Assembly: GCA_016195385.1 (NCBI GenBank)
Contig: JACPZS010000212.1
Coordinates: 1-50,624 of the forward strand
Length of the DNA: 50,624 nucleotides
Direction of reading: 5' to 3'
Source: Verrucomicrobiota bacterium
Lineage (GTDB): Bacteria; Verrucomicrobiota; Verrucomicrobiia; Limisphaerales; JACPZS01
The position numbers were made by a program, and so were the translations under genes. The notes beneath the pieces were generated by a model that was not told the DNA's origin, searched no databases, and was given only the letters and a program-made list of their open reading frames with translations. Shown here piece after piece: positions 17,926 through 25,823 of the stretch. Positions within the stretch are counted from its first letter, which is position 1; every line of letters starts with the position of its first letter.

Positions 17926-18726
17926 TCATTTCACCCAGTGCGGCTCAAAACGATTCCGAACTTTGCGCCAAAATTGTTCGTACCTAGTTAACGGCCTCTC
18001 ATCGCGCGGCAAGTCCGTCAGTAATGCGTGGGATTTGACCGGGATCAATTTCTTGGCGGCATCAATGCAATGCGAATTGTGATAAAGCATAACTCCATCG
18101 AGATGCGTCACGGTAGGCCAACCGCGAATCCTTTTGGGTGCGAGGCACGCTCGATAATTATATTGGCTGGGCAGCAAAATCAACTGCTCATAGTAACATG
18201 TGTGCAACACTTCATTCAAAGTCAACTGATCCTCGATACTGCGAAAACATGTCCGACCCCGTTCGACAATTTCCGCGCGCATTTTTGCCGAAGTTGGAAC
18301 GTGCCAAAACGTAATACCAGCGTTAATGTACGCGCTTGTGTAGCCTTGGCCAGCCAGGTAGCGCGAGCCAGCGTGTTCAGTGCAAGCAGCCACCGAAGCC
18401 CCGCGCATCAATTGCGGAAACTCTGGAAGTGGTTGCACGCATAAAACGTCGGAATTGTCCACGATGAGGGCGTAGTCAACTTCCAGTTGATCGACAAAGA
18501 TCAGCCGTCGATAATAAATATCCCGCATTTCGTGTGAGAACGAATGATCGGGCGCTTCCAAGTGATAAAAGATTCCTGGTAACTGTCGGCTTGGCAGTTC
18601 ACTGCCAATGATAAAGGCGTGTAGTTCCAAAAACGGATTCTGCGCGAAGCTGATAAATGTCTTGTCGAGCTTTTCGGCGTGAATGCCGGAGGCAACGGTC
18701 ACCACTGCTTGTCGTGGGCGGTTCAT
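17926..18726 (-). CDS. GT8-like glycosyltransferase
   Basis: A 266-aa protein not assigned with certainty. Features recall GT8-type enzymes: an acidic cluster in DYALIVDNSDVLCVQPL that could be the metal site, AYINAGITFWHVP resembling the family's FNAGV strand, and SIEDQLTLNEVL resembling its D-Q-x3-N element. The ATG at 18726 (MNRPRQAVVTVASG) is preferred to a TTG at 18753, since it falls 13 bp after the stop of the upstream kinase gene. Its A+T content is visibly higher than that of the flanking sugar genes, suggesting separate acquisition. It could also be an unrelated GT-A enzyme of a little-known family. Confidence 0.72.
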   Translation of the reverse strand: MNRPRQAVVTVASGIHAEKLDKTFISFAQNPFLELHAFIIGSELPSRQLPGIFYHLEAPDHSFSHEMRDIYYRRLIFVDQLEVDYALIVDNSDVLCVQPLPEFPQLMRGASVAACTEHAGSRYLAGQGYTSAYINAGITFWHVPTSAKMRAEIVERGRTCFRSIEDQLTLNEVLHTCYYEQLILLPSQYNYRACLAPKRIRGWPTVTHLDGVMLYHNSHCIDAAKKLIPVKSHALLTDLPRDERPLTRYEQFWRKVRNRFEPHWVK

Positions 18727-18739
18727 GTGAAAATGGCGA

Positions 18740-19723
18740 TCAGTTGTGAACAAAAATAATTTTACTGCCTTGCGGCTCGAAATTCATCGGTACGCGCCGG
18801 AGGTTGGACAACTCCTTGGCAATCGCCGCGTGACGTTCCGCCGACGCGTAGAGCATCAGGAATCCGCCCGCGCCTGCACCAAGTAATTTTCCGCCCAGCG
18901 CCCCGGCTGCGCGCGCGCGGGCGTACCAGTCGTCAATTGCATCCGTGCTGATGGCCAGCGTCAGGCTGCGTTTGAGTTCCCAATTCTCGTGGATGATTTC
19001 GCCGAAGGCGGCTACGTGATTTTTCTGCAATTCCGCTTTCAACTGGCGCGCCAGTTCAACCATGCGCTGCAAAACTTTTTGTTTCGCTTTGCTCGAATTG
19101 ATTTGCGCCTGTTGGGTCTGAAGAATTTCCGCAGCGCGGCGTGTAACGCCCGTGTAAAAAACGAGCGTGTTGGCCTGTAATTCGCGCAACGTCTCCCGCT
19201 GGCAGATGATCGGTTCAATGCTGACAGAATCGTCCGGGTTGAATTCAATGAAATTAAATCCGCCAAATGCGGCGGCAAATTGATCCTGCTTGCCGATCGG
19301 TTCACCGCATCGCTCGATCTCGATGACGCAGCTCTCTTGCGCGAGCTGCTCCGCTGACGCGTAACGGCAGGCAAACGCGTGTAGCGCGTGCAGCAGACCC
19401 ACCGTGAACGAACTCGACGAACCCAGCCCCGAACCTTTTGCCGGAATATCCGCGACCGAAGTGATCTCAATGCCGCCGTTGATGCCTAGGAGTTTCAACG
19501 ATTCGCGCACGAGCGGATGTCGAATGCGCGCCACGGATTTTGCTTCTTCGGTGCGCGAGTAGCTGACACGGATGCGGTCATCGAATTTTTTGTTCACGGT
19601 GACGTAAACAAATTTGTCGATGGCCGTGGACACGACGGCACCACCATGCCGCCGGTAAAACGCCGGCAGATCGCTGCCGCCGCCGACGAAGCTCATGCGC
19701 AGGGGAGTCCGGCTGATGATCAT
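18740..19723 (-). CDS. hddA: D-glycero-D-manno-heptose 7-phosphate kinase-like GHMP kinase
   Basis: A 327-aa GHMP kinase. The start MIISRTPLRMSFVGGGSDLP is typical of HddA; the ATP loop is PAKGSGLGSSSSFTVGLLHA near residue 100; the C-terminal GALGGKLLGAGAGGFLMLYA is GHMP motif 3. HddA phosphorylates D,D-heptose 7-phosphate at C1. The next enzymes of that route, the 1,7-bisphosphate phosphatase and the 1-phosphate nucleotidyltransferase, are encoded as one fusion immediately upstream (59-bp gap), which supports the assignment over other GHMP kinases such as fucokinase-like enzymes. Confidence 0.9.
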   Translation of the reverse strand: MIISRTPLRMSFVGGGSDLPAFYRRHGGAVVSTAIDKFVYVTVNKKFDDRIRVSYSRTEEAKSVARIRHPLVRESLKLLGINGGIEITSVADIPAKGSGLGSSSSFTVGLLHALHAFACRYASAEQLAQESCVIEIERCGEPIGKQDQFAAAFGGFNFIEFNPDDSVSIEPIICQRETLRELQANTLVFYTGVTRRAAEILQTQQAQINSSKAKQKVLQRMVELARQLKAELQKNHVAAFGEIIHENWELKRSLTLAISTDAIDDWYARARAAGALGGKLLGAGAGGFLMLYASAERHAAIAKELSNLRRVPMNFEPQGSKIIFVHN

Positions 19724-19782
19724 ATTCTCAGTGGCCGGCCGTCACAAAATTGGTTTCCATCCGTCGTCATGTCCGGTCTTCG

Positions 19783-21102
19783 CTAAGGCATCGCCGCGAG
19801 TTGCTCAATCACAAACTGCGCCGCTTCCCTGAGCGTGGGGAATACAAAATCCGGCGTGGCGTTGAACTTGCCATCTTTCCCGGCATGGCCGGTGCGAACG
19901 AGGATTGACCTCAATCCGGCCCGGCGCGCAGTTTCCAAATCGGTCGTCGAATCGCCGATCAACCACGAGCGGCGCAAATTCAAATTCAGTTCGCGCACCG
20001 CCTGATGAATCATTCCGGTGTTCGGCTTCCGGCAATCGCAAACGATCTTCAACTCCGACCGCTCGCCGGTGAATCCTTTATCCGGATGGTGCGGGCAATA
20101 GTAAATGCGATCTACGAACGCGTGCTCGCGGCCCAACAGCGTTTCCAGTTTGCGATGGATCAATTCGACGTCGGCTTCCGTGCAAAAGCCTTTCGCAATG
20201 ACTGGTTGGTTCGTGACGACAATCACGCGAAAGCCGTAGTGATTCAGTTCGTGGACGGCGTGCGCTACACCGGGCAGCAGTTCGAGTTGTTCCGCCGAGC
20301 GAAGTCCATCAGCTTCGCGGTTCAACGTACCGTCGCGATCCAAAAATACGGCCGGTTGCGGCGTTTCGAGCGAACTTCGCTGCGGAAGACCCGCAGCGAA
20401 TTCCGCGCAGATTTTGTCGTAGCGTTGCGGCGTGCCGATGTCCTTGATGTATTCGGGACTGTTGTAGGCGAGCAGTTTCGCGCCACGTCGCAACATGGCC
20501 GGAAAAAGATCTTTGCCGAAATCCATCGCCGTCGCCGAGCCGGCCCAAGATTGCAGCGCCGATTTCTTGATGACGTAAAGTCCGGCGTTCACCAGATTTT
20601 GAAACCAACGATTCTCCGGATGCGGTCGATTGTGAAACGCGGTAATCCAGCCGCCCGCGTCCGCTTCGATGAGATCTGAATCGAGCGGATGATCGTTCGG
20701 ATGCACAAACAGCGTGGCATCGGCGTGGCTGCGCTCGTGCGTTTGCCAGAGCCGGTCGAGATCGACGTTCAGCATCGTGTCGCCGTACATCACAGCGAAA
20801 TTCGGCGCGAGTCGGTCGAGGCCCGCGAGCACCGCGCCGGCCGTGCCGAGCGGTTCGCGTTCGATGACATAAGAAATGTTCACGCCCCAACGATGCCCGT
20901 CGCCAAAATGATTCTCGATGATGTCCGCGCGATGACACGCGAAGATGACGATGTCGGTGAAGCCGTGTTGCCTGGCCAGTTCGATTTGAATTTCCAGCAG
21001 CGGCTTGCCCGCGAAGGGAATCATCGGCTTGGGCAGATCGCCAAGGCGTTCGCGCAGGCGTTTGCCCAGGCCGCCCGCGAGGATGACCGCCTGACGCGTC
21101 AC
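19783..21102 (-). CDS. Fused heptose-1-P nucleotidyltransferase (HddC-like) and heptose bisphosphatase (GmhB-like)
   Basis: A 439-aa two-enzyme fusion. Residues 1-235 form a sugar nucleotidyltransferase: VILAGGLGKRLRERLGDLPK near 7-25, PLGTAGAVLAGL, MYGDTMLNVDLDRL and EYIKDIGTPQRY, as in HddC. Residues 250-439 form a HAD phosphatase like GmhB: nucleophile motif FLDRDGTLN (253-261), VVTNQPVIAKG, a zinc site made by CPHH and later CDCRKPN, and SWLIGDSTTDLETARRAG. Both activities belong to the GDP-D-glycero-D-manno-heptose route. It starts with GTG at 21102, overlapping the upstream epimerase gene by 4 bp. No gmhA (sedoheptulose-7-P isomerase) is present nearby. Confidence 0.92.
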   Translation of the reverse strand: MTRQAVILAGGLGKRLRERLGDLPKPMIPFAGKPLLEIQIELARQHGFTDIVIFACHRADIIENHFGDGHRWGVNISYVIEREPLGTAGAVLAGLDRLAPNFAVMYGDTMLNVDLDRLWQTHERSHADATLFVHPNDHPLDSDLIEADAGGWITAFHNRPHPENRWFQNLVNAGLYVIKKSALQSWAGSATAMDFGKDLFPAMLRRGAKLLAYNSPEYIKDIGTPQRYDKICAEFAAGLPQRSSLETPQPAVFLDRDGTLNREADGLRSAEQLELLPGVAHAVHELNHYGFRVIVVTNQPVIAKGFCTEADVELIHRKLETLLGREHAFVDRIYYCPHHPDKGFTGERSELKIVCDCRKPNTGMIHQAVRELNLNLRRSWLIGDSTTDLETARRAGLRSILVRTGHAGKDGKFNATPDFVFPTLREAAQFVIEQLAAMP

Positions 21103-22070
21103 GCGACTTCCTTGACCAGTTCGGCGATGGCGCGATCCACAGCTTGATCGGAGGTGAGTTTGGGCGTCCAGCCGAGCCGCCGCAGTTTTTCGATGGAGTA
21201 GCTGAACTTCGGCACATCGCCCGGCCAGCCTTGCGCGCCGCCGGTGTAACGAATTCTAGCATGGGGTAACGTCGCGCGCAGTACAGCCTCGGCGATGTAA
21301 CGTACGGTCGTCGCGCTGCCATCGGCGCCGATATTGAACGGGTTCAATTTTTCCTTCACGTTTTGAACGATGAAGATCATCGCTTCGATCAGTTCCGAAA
21401 CGTGCAGGTAAGGTTTTTCCTGCCGGCCGTCGCCGAGGACTTCGAGTTCGCCGGCGTTGGTTTGCAGCTTTTTCAAAAAATCGTAAATCACGCCGTGCGT
21501 CGCGCGACTGCCAACGACGTTGGGGAATCGAAAAATCCAGGCGCGCTCGAGAAATGTTTCGAGTGCGGCGGAGATGACGCCCTCCGAAGCGAGCTTCATC
21601 GCGCCGTAATTGGAGATCGGCTGCAGTGGCCCGGCGTCTTCGGTGAGGTCGCCCGGATGCGGCCCGTAAATCGCGGAACTGGACGCGAAGGCCAGCTTGC
21701 GGCAGCCGAACGGTTGCATCAGCTTCAACACATTGAACGTCGTGAGAAAAGTGTGACGCAAATCGACTTCAGGATCGGCGGTGCCAGCGCGAATGTCGGA
21801 GTTGGCAGCAAGGTGCCAGACAGTGTCGATGGGCTTATCCGTAACGAGTTCGCGCAATTTTTGCCGACAGCCATCGAAGTCGTTGACGTCTTGTTCGAGA
21901 AAGATAAAGTCGGGCCGACGCAAAGCCTGAGCAAGGTTGGTTCGCTTGCCCAAAAGCAGGTTGTCGATGCCGACGACGCGATGGCCGAGCGCGAGCAGGT
22001 GATCGACGAGGTGGCTTCCAATGAAGCCCGCCGCGCCGGTGACCAGACAAGTCGTCAATGGATGTTCCAT
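21099..22070 (-). CDS. NAD-dependent nucleotide-sugar epimerase/dehydratase
   Basis: A 323-aa extended SDR. Seen: TCLVTGAAGFIGSHLVDHLL at the N-terminus, WHLAANSDIRAG, FASSSAIYGPHP, the active site SNYGAMKLASEG (Y-x3-K near residue 154), FRFPNVVGSRATHGVIYDF and KPYLHVSELIEAMIFI. It resembles UDP-glucose 4-epimerase-like and heptose-modifying SDRs; which sugar it acts on is not evident. As first gene of the minus-strand polysaccharide transcript it is coupled by a 4-bp overlap to the heptose fusion gene, which suggests it acts on a heptose nucleotide. Confidence 0.88.
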   Translation of the reverse strand: MEHPLTTCLVTGAAGFIGSHLVDHLLALGHRVVGIDNLLLGKRTNLAQALRRPDFIFLEQDVNDFDGCRQKLRELVTDKPIDTVWHLAANSDIRAGTADPEVDLRHTFLTTFNVLKLMQPFGCRKLAFASSSAIYGPHPGDLTEDAGPLQPISNYGAMKLASEGVISAALETFLERAWIFRFPNVVGSRATHGVIYDFLKKLQTNAGELEVLGDGRQEKPYLHVSELIEAMIFIVQNVKEKLNPFNIGADGSATTVRYIAEAVLRATLPHARIRYTGGAQGWPGDVPKFSYSIEKLRRLGWTPKLTSDQAVDRAIAELVKEVA

Positions 22071-22078
22071 GCGCGCTG

Positions 22079-22107
22079 ATGCAAACGACCGCTCAAAGTT
22101 TTGTCAA
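22079..22107 (-). promoter_or_regulatory. Possible sigma70-type promoter of the polysaccharide operon
   Basis: On the minus strand a perfect -35 hexamer TTGACA (22107-22102) is followed after 17 bp by a weak -10 TTGCAT (22084-22079). It lies in the 96-bp gap between divergent genes and points toward the epimerase at 22070. The implied start of transcription is nearly at the ATG, so the message would be almost leaderless, which weakens the call. Confidence 0.28.
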
Positions 22108-22166
22108 TTTTTAACCTGAATTTGCGGAGTGCTTCGGCCGGTGCCGAGCGCTTCGGCGACAATTGA

Positions 22167-23054
22167 ATGTTTTATCTCGATTACTTTTTTAAGAACCTGG
22201 TCATCGTGCTCAAACTTCTCCTGAAAGGAGAATGGCGGCGCGTGTTCCTCGCCCTGTACGCGCGGGTTTACCAAAAAGTCTATCACGTGATCTTTCCTCT
22301 GAAGGCGCCAAAGCTCCGGAGCCAAGTGCCGCCGCTGCCGGCGTTCAAGCTCGAAGTCATCACCGATCATCCGGTGGCCTACTCGTCGCCCGACCACCTC
22401 GTGCCGTTCGGGACGAAATACAACAACAGCACCAACCGCAAATTTGTGTTGCGCATGAACGAGATTTTTCGGGCGCTGTTTCCGAACGCCACACTCGCGT
22501 TCATGGACCTCGGCTGTTCCGGCGGACAATTGGTCAAAGACTTTCAAGATTTGAATTGGATCGCGGCGGGTCTCGAAGGCTCGGATTATTCGCTCAAGCA
22601 CCGCCGCGCGAACTGGGCTGCGCTGGCGAACAAGAACCTGTTCACGTGCGACATCACGAAACCGTTTCGTGTGAAATGCAATCAGGCGGACCATAAGTTC
22701 CATCTCATCACCGCGTGGGAGGTGCTCGAGCACATTCGCCCGGAGGACCTGCCCGCGCTGTTCGACAACATCCGCGCGCATCTCGTCGAAGGCGGCTGCT
22801 TCATTGCCTCGACTAATTCACTTTCCAGCGTCGTGGATGGCGTCGAGCTGCACCAGACGCGCATGTCCAATACGCAATGGCGCGAATACGTCGCTGCCAA
22901 GTTTCCGGATCTTGAGCCGGTGGATTTTCACCTGAAAATTTACCACTACGTGCGCTACGACTTCGGCGAGCCATCATTCCTGCTGTTCCGGAAGAAAGCG
23001 TCGAAACAAATCGGGAAAGAATCAGTAATGACCGCTTCGGGCGGGAGAACCTAA
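22167..23054 (+). CDS. Class I SAM-dependent methyltransferase
   Basis: A 295-aa protein with a hydrophobic N-terminus (DYFFKNLVIVLKLLL), perhaps a peripheral membrane anchor, and a SAM-binding domain: FMDLGCSGGQLVKDF near residue 113, AAGLEGSDYSLKHR, and FHLITAWEVLEHIRPEDLPALF. It resembles methyltransferases found among glycan genes. It is divergent from the epimerase gene and starts a two-gene plus-strand unit; 62 bp separate it from the next gene. The substrate is unknown. Confidence 0.87.
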   Translation: MFYLDYFFKNLVIVLKLLLKGEWRRVFLALYARVYQKVYHVIFPLKAPKLRSQVPPLPAFKLEVITDHPVAYSSPDHLVPFGTKYNNSTNRKFVLRMNEIFRALFPNATLAFMDLGCSGGQLVKDFQDLNWIAAGLEGSDYSLKHRRANWAALANKNLFTCDITKPFRVKCNQADHKFHLITAWEVLEHIRPEDLPALFDNIRAHLVEGGCFIASTNSLSSVVDGVELHQTRMSNTQWREYVAAKFPDLEPVDFHLKIYHYVRYDFGEPSFLLFRKKASKQIGKESVMTASGGRT

Positions 23055-23116
23055 ACAACCGGAAGACCGACCTAGCAACTTTTTGTCCCGCGCCGAACCA
23101 TTTCAAGCGCTAAACC

Positions 23117-24019
23117 ATGGCCATCGATACCGAAACAACCCGATTCCTGCTCGAGAGTTTGCAGCAGGGTGTGTCTTTCAAAAAATGCGTCACCCTTGGG
23201 CGACAGCACTACCTGCCAAGTAATCGCGAGTCGCGCGCGTTGCTGACCAGATGGGGCTTGAAACCGGACGCTTACCCGAAACTCATGGAAGGCGAATATC
23301 CGCGCTACAGTGAAGCCTTTTGGGAAGTGCTGGGAGCGAAAGAACTGGACACGATGGATGCGTCCAGCTTTGAAGGCGCGACTTTGCTTCACGACCTAAA
23401 TCAGCCCATCCCGGATCGCCTGCGCCAAGCCTATGACACCGTTTGCGACGCCGGCACGTTGGAGCACGTGTTCAATTTTCCGATGGCGATCCGCAACTGC
23501 ATGGAGATGGTGAAACTCGGTGGCCATTTTTTCGCCTTTACCACCGCCAATAATTATTTTGGCCACGGCTTTTATCAATTCAGTCCGGAACTTTTTTTCC
23601 GCGTCTTGTCGCCGAAAAATGGTTTCCGAGTTGAGCGCATGGTCGCTGTGGAATATGGACCGCGCCGACGCTGGTTTGAGGTTTCGGATCCCGAAGCCGT
23701 CCGGGCGCGAGTTACGCTCGTCAATAATTTTCCCCTCCTAATCTTCCTACGCGCCAAAAAAGTGGCCGAAGTCCCCGTGCTTTTGGAAGCGCCGCAACAA
23801 AGCGATTACTTCGAGGTTTGGAATCAGTACTCCGCTGATCCGGAACAATTTAAGTCGCAAGTGGCGATCCGGCTTTCGCGATCGATCCAGAAATTCAAAC
23901 GTGGCGTTCTTGAGACGGTTCCCGGTCTCGCGCGGATGATTGAAGCTTTCATGTTCTCTTCGTGGAACAAGAATTTTGATTTCCGAAACCGAAGATCCTT
24001 CAACCGAATCAAGAAATGA
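23117..24019 (+). CDS. Methyltransferase-like protein of glycan loci
   Basis: A 300-aa protein starting with ATG at 23117. The segment YDTVCDAGTLEHVFNFPMAI followed by MVKLGGHFFAFTTANNYFGH looks like the second half of a class I methyltransferase fold. A clear glycine-rich motif I is missing, although a degenerate one could lie around FEGATLLHDLNQP. A role as a diverged methyltransferase, or as a binding protein of that fold, is therefore uncertain. It follows the methyltransferase at 22167-23054 on the same strand, and a hairpin-T-run terminator begins at its stop codon. Confidence 0.75.
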   Translation: MAIDTETTRFLLESLQQGVSFKKCVTLGRQHYLPSNRESRALLTRWGLKPDAYPKLMEGEYPRYSEAFWEVLGAKELDTMDASSFEGATLLHDLNQPIPDRLRQAYDTVCDAGTLEHVFNFPMAIRNCMEMVKLGGHFFAFTTANNYFGHGFYQFSPELFFRVLSPKNGFRVERMVAVEYGPRRRWFEVSDPEAVRARVTLVNNFPLLIFLRAKKVAEVPVLLEAPQQSDYFEVWNQYSADPEQFKSQVAIRLSRSIQKFKRGVLETVPGLARMIEAFMFSSWNKNFDFRNRRSFNRIKK

Positions 24020-24036
24020 AACCGCCACGGTTTTTT
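24019..24036 (+). terminator. Probable intrinsic terminator
   Basis: Stem AAACCG / CGGTTT (24019-24024 with 24028-24033), 3-nt loop, ending in a run of six T of which three extend past the stem. It starts at the stop codon of the plus-strand methyltransferase-like gene, a fitting place to end that two-gene unit. The stem is short. Confidence 0.45.
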
Positions 24037-24113
24037 GCGGCGTACTGCAGAATCCGTCGGTTGGTCATCTGCCGTGTTTCACTCGACGCACTAATCCTTT
24101 AGCAACCATGTAT

Positions 24114-24317
24114 CGCCGGCGAGGAACATCGTAAAATTTACTTTTCACGTACTCCGGCGGGCGCGGGACATCGTAAAATTTGCTTTTTACGTACTCCGGC
24201 AGACGCGGGGCATCGTGAAATTTGCTTTTCACGTACTCCGGCAGACGCGGGGCATCGATAAATTTGCTTTTCACGTACTCCGGCGAACGCGGGACATCGT
24301 GAAATTTGCTTTTCGTG
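24114..24317. repeat. 42-bp tandem array of hairpin units (about 4.6 copies)
   Basis: Full 42-bp units begin at 24127, 24169, 24211 and 24253; a partial unit begins at 24295 and a degenerate partial one precedes the array. Each unit contains an inverted repeat of 7-bp arms around a 6-nt loop. In unit 3 the arms are CGTGAAA and TTTCACG; in unit 2 both arms have changed together to CGTAAAA and TTTTACG. Units 1, 4 and 5 have mismatched stems. The remainder of each unit (a TACTCCGGC..GCGGG core) is also conserved. Read on the minus strand the array is open (14 residues per unit, KSKFHDAPRLPEYV-like), but it lacks a convincing start or ribosome site. This array and the next feature fill much of the 495-bp gap 24020-24513; in 24357-24513 I see nothing else besides the GGAG site of the next gene. 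Confidence 0.92.
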
Positions 24318-24356
24318 TCCTACTTTGAGACACGGGTGTCCTGAATTGAGACAGTT
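24315..24356. repeat. 21-bp tandem pair carrying TTGAGACA
   Basis: Two adjacent 21-bp units (24315-24335 and 24336-24356), both of the form GTGTCCT-N4-TTGAGACA, directly after the hairpin array. Where the units meet, GACAC-GG-GTGTC makes a small palindrome. TTGAGACA-type direct repeats recall the ends of DDE-transposase insertion sequences, but no transposase remnant follows, so this is at most a leftover end. Confidence 0.6.
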
Positions 24357-24513
24357 TCACTAGCGCAGCCGCGCGGGAATGGCATTCCACACGGGGCCTT
24401 AAAATAATTCTGCACTCGATTACGTGTGCATTTGGGATGGCAAAAGGAGGGGCTGACACAATCCGTGGTGGATTGAATGAATCCCCGGCAAGTCCGAGCT
24501 CGGAGCGGTTGGC

Positions 24514-25452
24514 ATGGCTCTGGCTAATCAGCGAATCACTATGAATGAAAATCGAAATGAGTTTTATCGGCTGGCCGAAAAGGCCGGGAAGGGTTTGACG
24601 GCTTTGGGTGCTACACTCGGGCTGACACATGTGACGGCGGCAAATTACGGTCCCGTGCTACAGGCCGCCAAGGCCGATCGCCTGGGCTTTAACACTTCAC
24701 GCCACGACAAACGCGAAGGGTATCAGACGTTGCAAACAGCACGGCAGAATGCCGACGCGTTTATCACCTCGGCGCGGGATTATCTGACGACGTTTCTGGG
24801 CAATTCCTGGTCAGCGTCCTGGGCGCAGATCGGTTTTGACAATGGCACACTCGCCCTTCCGAAAACGGATGCGAGCCGCGCGCATGCGTTGGAATCAGTG
24901 AAGGTGTGGTTCACGAACAACCCAGACCGCGAAATGACCACGCCGGAGGTAGTGCTCACTGCGGCTCGCGCGGACGCGCTGCTCACGGCGTTGACGGACG
25001 CCACTTCGGGGGTGGACGACCGCAAATTGGATACACGCACAAACATGAACGCCCGGAGCACGACGGAAGCAGCGCTGGACAAAAAACTGAACTGCCTTTA
25101 TCGCGAGTTGGAATCCGTGTTGGACCCGCTCGACCCGCGCTGGCTCAAGTTCATCGACCGCATCCCGGGCGACCCGCGCGTGCCCGAGCCAGTGACAGAA
25201 GTCACGGCCACGGCACAACCCGGCGGTATCATTCTGGTGGATTGGCCGGACGCCGTGCGCGCCGCGCGCTACAAAGTGCTCAAACAAGTCGTGGGTGTGG
25301 ACGCCCAGCCGACGCTCGCCGCGACCGTGGATGACAGCGACGCGCAGATCACCGGCGTGCCCACGGGTGCAACGGTGCAACTGCAGATCGTGGCCACGAA
25401 CGAAAAAGGCGATGCGCCCGCCAGCGCCGTGATTCAATTGCAGGCGGCATAA
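24514..25452 (+). CDS. Hypothetical protein with C-terminal fibronectin type III-like domain
   Basis: A 312-aa protein without signal peptide. Residues 1-215 are alpha-helical and unassigned. Residues about 222-310 (PEPVTEVTATAQPGGIILV onward, with WPDAVRAARYKVLK and VQLQIVATNEKGDAPASA) look like a fibronectin type III beta-sandwich. The ATG at 24514 has GGAG eight bases upstream, which decides the start over the internal ATG at 24541. The function is unknown. It stands alone between two repeat clusters; its helical part could be a scaffold or adhesin-like structural element, but nothing in the sequence proves that. Confidence 0.78.
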   Translation: MALANQRITMNENRNEFYRLAEKAGKGLTALGATLGLTHVTAANYGPVLQAAKADRLGFNTSRHDKREGYQTLQTARQNADAFITSARDYLTTFLGNSWSASWAQIGFDNGTLALPKTDASRAHALESVKVWFTNNPDREMTTPEVVLTAARADALLTALTDATSGVDDRKLDTRTNMNARSTTEAALDKKLNCLYRELESVLDPLDPRWLKFIDRIPGDPRVPEPVTEVTATAQPGGIILVDWPDAVRAARYKVLKQVVGVDAQPTLAATVDDSDAQITGVPTGATVQLQIVATNEKGDAPASAVIQLQAA

Positions 25453-25487
25453 AGGGATTTGACTTTATCCGTCGCAGGCCCGCTGCC

Positions 25488-25585
25488 AAAGCGCCAGAGG
25501 GCTGGCGCAGTCCAAAACCTGGCGGACTCCACAGCGGCCTCAACACTCGCGCAGCGTCTTGGAGCGGCGGCCCTCCGCCGCTTTT
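25488..25585. repeat. REP pair 1 upstream of RAYT (inverted pair)
   Basis: Element A1 (25488-25527) has stem GCGCCAG/CTGGCGC followed by CAGTCCAAAAC. Element B1 (25554-25585) is the opposite orientation of the same family with stem GCGGCGG/CCGCCGC preceded by GTCTTGGA. Together they form a BIME-like inverted pair 26 bp apart. With pair 2 it fills most of the 371-bp gap 25453-25823 before the transposase gene. Confidence 0.85.
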
Positions 25586-25644
25586 CTCCCGAACGTGCAG
25601 GCACGCACGACCGGCATGGATTCGCCCTTTGCACACGCCACACC

Positions 25645-25746
25645 AAAGCGCCAGAGGTCTGGCGCAGTCCAAAACCTAGCGGAGCTTCCGACGCACTCGA
25701 ACATCGCGAGCGCGTCTTGGACTGCGGTAGCCCTCTACCGCTTTTT
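25645..25746. repeat. REP pair 2 upstream of RAYT (inverted pair)
   Basis: A2 (25645-25686) carries the perfect 8-bp stem GCGCCAGA/TCTGGCGC followed by CAGTCCAAAACC. B2 (25712-25746) reads GTCTTGGACT followed by the stem GCGGTAG/CTACCGC. The flank AGTCCAA of A is the reverse complement of TTGGACT in B, showing that A and B are the same element in opposite orientations. Confidence 0.9.
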
Positions 25747-25823
25747 CCGACAGCCAGGAAATCCTCACGCGCCAACTCACCCTCGAGATTGCGCATCTGC
25801 CTCTCACACTGATACCGTCCGTC

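Noticed and set aside
22104-22781. Minus-strand open frame upstream of the polysaccharide operon
   Set aside because: Antisense to the methyltransferase at 22167-23054, which has intact SAM motifs.
24065-24274. Small minus-strand gene of 14-residue repeats
   Set aside because: It begins with a GTG inside the repeat array, has no ribosome site and its sequence is explained by the hairpin repeats.
24127-24317. CRISPR array
   Set aside because: The 42-bp units repeat along their whole length; there are no unique spacers and no cas genes.
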